This document shows positions 58,938 through 64,000 of a stretch of 64,000 nt of DNA, one piece after another. The notes under the pieces were generated by a model that saw nothing but the letters and a program-made list of their open reading frames with translations, was not told where the DNA came from and ran no database searches. The DNA comes from Archivesica marissinica (lineage: Eukaryota > Mollusca > Bivalvia > Venerida > Vesicomyidae). The DNA lies in the NCBI GenBank assembly GCA_014843695.1, contig CM026403.1:1864460-1928459 (forward strand), written 5' to 3'. A program made the translations under genes and the position numbers. Numbering within the stretch: position 1 is the first letter of the stretch; every line of letters starts with the position of its first letter.

Positions 58938-61900
58938 TTACCGTACCACCATTCGATTCTCCACGAGTTCTATAGTCAAACAAAACAGGAGGATGCTGTG
59001 GCTGAGAAGATGAGAATAATCGAGACGGCAGCAAAACTGATTAAAAGTGACATACAATCATTAAATCAATCGAAGGAATCATATGCAAGCTTACATGAGA
59101 TATCGTCTGTAGACGAGGCCATATCCTTCCTTCCAGAATCACTGCGCTTGATGTTACATGTGTTGTTTCCATCTGGCTGTCAAAGTGTAAAGTTGGCTTC
59201 ATTGGGACAGGGAATCATGCAAGCTATGTGACCAAGAACTATTATAGCACCATTACAGGTGGGACTAGCAGTTCAATTACATCATCACTTCGCATCTAAA
59301 TTTCTAGTAGAGTCACTAAATAAGCACGGATTATGCTGCTCATATTCAGAGGTCATGAAGTTTGCTCGCAGTTCTGCAAAAGCACAGGGAACCGATATTC
59401 CTAGTTACACAGCAGATAATTTTGTGCAGTATGTGGCAGATAATGTCGACCACAATATCAGGACAATCGACGGCATGAATACATTCCATGGTATGGGCAT
59501 GATTGCAACAATTACACCTGCAACGAAGAATAATCAACGAATTCCACGTGTTGTGGTCAGTGCAGCAGACATCTCGGCTATTGGTACTGTCAACATAGTG
59601 CCATTCATGCCAGAAAGCAATGGACTGAAATCCATATTGTATGAAAAGCTTTCTGAGTTCACTGATGACAAAACAGCTATTCTTGATGAGTTGTGGAAAG
59701 TGTCATTGTCTGTGCGTTCGCCAAGATCAGCTTGGTCTGGCATGATGCAGATGGTCCACACTGGTGACCATCCAGGAAAATCATCAGTATTCTTCCTGCC
59801 AATGATAGACATGGATCCGGGTAACATGTCATGTGTGAAGTCAACTCTTCTGTTCATATGTGATCATGCTAGGCGTTACAATATAACACCGATTGTAACC
59901 TTCGATCAGCCACTTTGGTGGAAGGCCTTACAAGTGATACACAGTTCACCAGAGAACCATCCATTCCATTGTGCTGAGGTTAGGAGAATTTCACACACTG
60001 ATGAGTTTCATTGGAAGTATTGGTCATATTATGGAAGGATCAGGGTTGCACGAACTTCTTGAAACAATATATGCAAACAATAGTCATGCACATGCTTAAT
60101 GGGAAGGCAATACAGCGAGCAGTTCGCGGCCTACTGCTTGTTGATGGAGCATTGAATGCTATGATTGTTTCTGCAGAGTTCCACATCAAGCCACCATGCA
60201 TGATCACACACGATGGTACCGGTACAGATGTGAGTGTTGTCCAAGAAGAACCTGCCTCTTCATCAGTGACTCAAAGTGATCAGAGTGGAGATGCTACACT
60301 GACTGACCTTGACAAAATAGGTAATCTACACGACAGTCTTCTGACAGGAAAGTTGACTATTGAGGAAGCCTGTGCAGCCGAGGAATTGATCAGAGTCACA
60401 GATAGGCTACAGATGAGAAAGCAGTCCATGCAGACTTCACACACAGCAACTCTGTGGCTACAGTTCATGGAGATGATGCAAATCCTTCGTACGTTCGTGA
60501 AAGCCGAACGACTGGGGAACTGGGCTCTCCATATGAAAGCTATGCATGAAATGCTACCATACTTAGCTGCTTCTGGGCATAACTTGTATACCAAAAGCCT
60601 CCATATCTACTTACAGCAGATGACAAAACTCCCCCAGACGTCCCCAGAAGTATACAGACAGTTCAGCGAAGGACTCCACGTTGTGCGTAGGTCTGATTGA
60701 TTGTGGGCAGGACTTTCAGCTGACCTTGTGATTGAACAAGTATTGATGAGGAGTATGAAAACGAGTGGTGGTTTGACCAGAGGACGTGGCATGTCAGAGA
60801 CACAACGGCTTTTGTGGCTGCTGTCACATCCACATTGTTCTGAGGTGAACAACGCAATGCAGCAGCTAACTGGTGTTAATTACACTACAAGTGATCAACA
60901 CAAATATTTAACAAAAGCCAGACAAGAGAAGGACATGAGTGACACTTGTGAACTGTTAACATTCCTGGAGTCACGAAATCCATTCTGTGACAGCTGACAA
61001 CAGAGTGAATGTTGATAAGGCAAGAGATATAGGCGGCAAAATCCTGACATCAATGTTGAACAAGTCAGTTCTTGATTACACATTCAAGAAGAAGGATAAA
61101 GTAGTGACACCGAGTGCATCATCTATCAAAATCCACAATGAAACAATCCACATCGACCCAATGTTATTATTTCAAAGGCTTATCACTGCGGGAACACGGA
61201 CTGATCAGCTGCAAGATATATTCCAGTTTGAACTTTGCAGTTACCCAACATCAATTTTTGAAGCTAAATATGTAATGCGGGCTGCCAATAAACCAGCCCT
61301 GGCAGATGGACTCTGATGCCTGAAACAGTTTCTAAACCAATTGGCGACAGTCAATATGTTTTGGATGGGGGTGCCCTTCTGCACCGAATACCATGGTCAA
61401 GTGGAACAACGTACACTCTCTTATGCAAACAATACACAGACTATGTCACTAGAAAATATGGACAAGCTGTAATTGTGTTTGATGGATATGGAGAAGAACT
61501 GTCCACGAAGGACAGTGCTCAGCAGAGACGAACAGGTGGCAAAACGTGTGTGCAGCCTGAAACACTGCCCCCAACATCAGCAGCAGGCAAGTATCACAGC
61601 CTGCGTGTATTTCACCAAGTTCAGGTATGGAAGGGAGTTCCAAACTTGTCTCCTTGTGTCTATGGCTGGGCTGTGCAGGATGGGAAATTGCTGCCATTGC
61701 AATGTGATCTTGAAGTGGCTCCCAAAACACTACTTGAAGATGTACGATGTAACTGTAAGTCAGGATGTGAAACTCTACGTTGCACATGTCGCAAAGCAGG
61801 ACTTGATTGTTCCACTGCATGTGGAGAGTGTAGGGGTATATGCTCAAACATGACTACCCAAATCGCCGAATATGTCGGAGATGATGAGGATGACATGTAA
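58938..61900 (+). pseudogene. Broken transposase gene of the Academ-like element
   Basis: Coding similarity runs nearly the whole interior. Segments in order: 58938-59228 (helical, 'FLPESLRLMLHVLFPSG'); 59232-59985 in the same frame after TGA at 59229-59231, with 'HHHFASKFLVESL', 'DNVDHNIRTIDG' and 'HGMGMIATITP'; a short stretch to about 60090 in another frame; about 60090-60697 ('HMLNGKAIQRAVRG'); 60701-60985 after TGA at 60698-60700 ('GGLTRGRGMSETQRLLWLLS'); 61000-61312 ('FQRLITAGTRTDQ'); and 61316-61900. I know these blocks from long uncharacterised proteins of fish and invertebrates. DNVDHN may be catalytic, which is inference. The copy cannot make a full protein. Confidence 0.8.
61316..61900 (+). 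pseudogene. Transposase C-terminal part: truncated XPG/PIN-like start plus Cys cluster
   Basis: A 194-codon segment. Residues 16-62 ('VLDGGALLHRIPW', 'YGQAVIVFDGYGEE') match the start of an XPG/FEN1-like nuclease domain. Around residue 77 the chain jumps to 'PETLPPTSAAGKYHSLRVFH', which in related proteins lies far downstream, so the acidic catalytic region appears deleted in frame. Residues 145-176 hold nine cysteines spaced C-x-C-x3-C-x4-C-x-C-x6-C-x3-C-x2-C-x3-C, a tesmin/TSO1 CXC-like zinc cluster likely for DNA binding. An acidic tail (GDDEDDM) ends it. The start codon follows a one-base frame break at about 61314, so it is not an independent gene. Confidence 0.8.
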
Positions 61901-62185
61901 TTGGCCATCATCCAGATTTGTTGTCGTTTTAGTGACATTTTGATATACTAGTATGTTATATCGTACATGTTATCATTGTTTAAACAGTAGGCCTATGTCT
62001 CTCTTTGTTCTGTTGTCTCATGTGGGATTTTATGTGACCTACATGTATGTATTCTTGCTCTATATTGCAAAGTTTGGTACACGACATGTCAGTCAAGTGA
62101 TAGATATGATAGTTAATGGGTTTTTTCGGGGTAAAAAATGGTATTTTGTTGTAAAAAATGGTATTGTGTTGCATAAATTGGATGA

Positions 62186-62489
62186 ATGCAAAATAAATAT
62201 TATTTCAATGTGCAAGCCATGTATGTCAGCATATTCATTGTTATTAAAAACCCTAATTTAGAACTTAACATAATGAGAAAATGTTCATTAGAAGCAAAGA
62301 TATCGAAAAATAAGGTTTTACGGCGGCCATCTTGGATTTGGGTGAAAATAACTAACTTCGCCTGTGTAGATTTTGGTAGATTTTTAGTATGTCATTCTAG
62401 TGACCTTCCTGATGACAAAAACGTATACAAACTTTCTGTTGCAATTTGTGGTGGGTTGAGGTGCTGTGGGCGATATTTTGACTGGACTA
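62186..62489 (-). repeat. Right terminal inverted repeat of the transposon
   Basis: Inverted copy of 58434-58731, about 90% identical by eye, ending 'attttgactggacta'. The TSD CTA follows directly. Confidence 0.92.
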
Positions 62490-62492
62490 CTA

Positions 62493-62889
62493 GGCGACAT
62501 TCTATATTGTATCGACAGCCTGATAAAACAACATAACCTTCTGCACGTTTGCTGTATAGATTCATCATATGAACACATTGTGAAATTTGAACCTACAGCG
62601 GTGAGTGACAAATCAATTTCTCTTGCAAAATCATATGACAAAAGGATGTTGGTTTTGCCATTTAGGACGTAACACTAATAGGTAGGTATAAATATGTACA
62701 TATACATATGTGTGGCAGTAAGTTCATTGTCAGCAAACTAGCAGATGTATACCAATATATTCCAATATCACAGTTACCATTCATCGTCACATAGAATAAT
62801 TCGCAGTCATCGGATTACAAACTAATAATTGGTAGTTGTAGTCAATAAAAATGACTTAAATGAATACGTTTTGTAACGCTGTAGATACA
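62493..62889. other. Right flank of the transposon, no gene seen
   Basis: The frame 62466-62672 spans the transposon border and is not credible as a whole. Its part from 62500 looks mildly coding-like but is unrecognised. Confidence 0.3.
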
Positions 62890-63537
62890 CAATTGTGATC
62901 CGTGGTTGATTTTCCAAATGGCCTCTCGGAGGTAATATTACAAAATACATTTCTGTAGAGTAATGCGATGTGAGGGCAATGCACAATTGTGATCCGTGGT
63001 TGACTTTTTAATATGGCCTAGCGGAGGTAAATTACCAATGCATTTCTGTAAATTAATGCGATGTGAGGGCAATGCACAATTGTGATCCGTGGTTGACTTT
63101 TTAATATGGCCTCTCGGAGGTAATATTACAAATGCATTTATGTAGAGTAATGCGATGTGAGGGCAATGAACAATTGTGATCCGTGGTTGACTTTTTAATA
63201 TGGCCTAGCGGAGGTAAATTACAGATGCATTTCTGTAAATTAATGCGATGTGAGGACAATGCACAATTGGGATCCGTGGTTGATTTTCAATAAATTATGG
63301 CCTAGCGGAGGTAAATTACAGATGCATTTCTGTAAATTAATGCGATGTGAGGACAATGCACAATTGGGATCCGTGGTTGATTTTCAATAAATTATGGCCT
63401 AGCGGAGGTAAATTACAGATGCATTTCTGTAAATTAATGCGATGTGAGGACAATGCACAATTGGGATCCGTGGTTGATTTTCAATAAATTATGGCCTAGC
63501 GGAGGTAAATTACAGATGCATTTCTGTAAATTAATGC
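62890..63537. repeat. 93-97-bp tandem repeat, about 7 copies
   Basis: 'gatccgtggttga' recurs at 62897, 62991, 63084, 63178, 63271, 63368 and 63465. Units also contain 'ggcctagcggaggtaaatta' and 'ttaatgcgatgtgagg'. The last three units carry a private 'caataaattatgg' change, so they arose by recent duplication of one variant. The array resumes briefly at 63771-63806 after the SINE. Confidence 0.95.
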
Positions 63538-63770
63538 AGTATATACAAATTTATTTTAGCTCGATTGTGAAACAAGTTCTTACAACTTATATTTATCACT
63601 CTCGAGACCTCATTCCTGATGGAATCCATCGCCACGAGGGAGAGAGAAGAGGCAACGTGGAATTTAAATACCTTGCCTAAGGGCACAATCGTAACGGCTT
63701 CAGCGGGGCTCGAACTCCGGACCTTTCGCACCTGAAGCGAACGCGCATCCACTGCTCTATCACGACTTCC
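63538..63770 (-). mobile_element. SINE B, copy 10, inserted in the array
   Basis: Complete minus-strand copy from head 'ggaagtcgtgatagagcagt' to tail 'aataaatttgtatatact'. The 11-bp 'taaattaatgc' flanks it at 63527-63537 and 63771-63781 and is part of the array unit. Confidence 0.95.
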
Positions 63771-63904
63771 TAAATTAATGCGATGTGAGGGCAATGCGTC
63801 ATGCTATTTAATTTACCTCTCCATCTCAAATATAGTAAGCGTATATAATGTGTAATTATGTGTTATTATCGTCATATCTGCTTTCTTAATGTGCTACATG
63901 ATTC

Positions 63905-64000
63905 AGTGGAAGTCGTGCTAGCACGGTGGTAGTGCATTCGCTTCATGTGCGAAAGGCCTGGAGTTCGAACCCCGCTTGAGCCGTTACGATTGAGCCCTTA
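63905..64000 (+). mobile_element. SINE B, copy 11, cut by the window end
   Basis: Head 'ggaagtcgtgctagcacggt', arm 'ttcgcttcatgtgcgaa' and B box 'ggagttcgaaccccgc'. The 3' half is outside the window. Confidence 0.9.

Larger units (their letters stand above)
58434..62489 (+). mobile_element. Academ-like DNA transposon, complete ends, inactivated
   Basis: A 4,056-bp unit bounded by long inverted repeats (58434-58731 and 62186-62489) whose tips are 'tagtccggtcaa' and, inverted, 'tagtccagtcaa'. The trinucleotide CTA flanks it at 58431-58433 and 62490-62492. Between them lies one long, plus-strand protein-coding region broken by two in-frame stops, several frame changes and at least one deletion. 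The protein ends in a nine-cysteine cluster. The Academ superfamily is known for a long transposase with an XPG-like nuclease and a Cys-rich zinc finger, and for 3-4 bp target duplications, all of which fit. Another TIR superfamily remains possible because the nuclease core is missing here. Confidence 0.75.

Overview
This window looks like gene-poor, repeat-dominated nuclear DNA of an animal. It is AT-rich, has no operons or ribosome-binding-site architecture, and is packed with tRNA-derived SINEs, truncated LINEs, DNA-transposon remnants and long minisatellites. The density of SINE families with different tRNA-like heads, together with terminal-repeat elements carrying tandem cores, fits a marine invertebrate, perhaps a mollusc. 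That placement is inference; no host gene here fixes the species.

Layout. 0-5 kb: a short unique stretch, a long GTCT microsatellite, SINE A, and a SINE E whose pol III B box has been amplified in tandem. 5-9 kb: SINE B copies around a 2.1-kb array of 44-bp units. 9-16 kb: two copies of an element (here called L) made of a 36-bp minisatellite joined to a conserved ~165-bp flank, with SINEs B and D and a MITE-like element K between them. 16-29 kb: a frameshifted LINE 3' fragment; arrays of 69-, 45-, 38- and 52-bp units; SINEs A, C and E; a decayed Ty3/Gypsy pol split by a LINE fragment with a 17-bp target-site duplication (TSD); and a second LINE 3' end. 29.4-34.6 kb: the giant third copy of L, about 138 units. 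35-39 kb: 52- and 43-bp arrays. 39-51 kb: dispersed repeats, SINEs, a coding remnant interrupted by SINE F, a GGT-repeat tract and K copy 2. 51.7-52.2 kb: the best intact single-exon gene candidate. 52-58 kb: truncated SINEs and small duplications. 58.4-62.5 kb: a complete but inactivated DNA transposon with ~300-bp terminal inverted repeats (TIRs), a 3-bp TSD and pieces of a long transposase ending in a nine-cysteine cluster, most like the Academ superfamily. 62.9-64 kb: a ~94-bp array into which a SINE B has inserted with a clean TSD.

Roughly 17 kb (about 27%) is tandem array. Several arrays can be traced to mobile elements: SINE E (35-bp unit), element G (45-bp unit) and element L (36-bp unit) each contain an array whose unit is part of the element, and E and G have sister copies in the window that lack it. 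Nearly all long open frames are artefacts of repeats whose unit length is a multiple of three. Family letters (A-M) are local labels made for this window, not database names.
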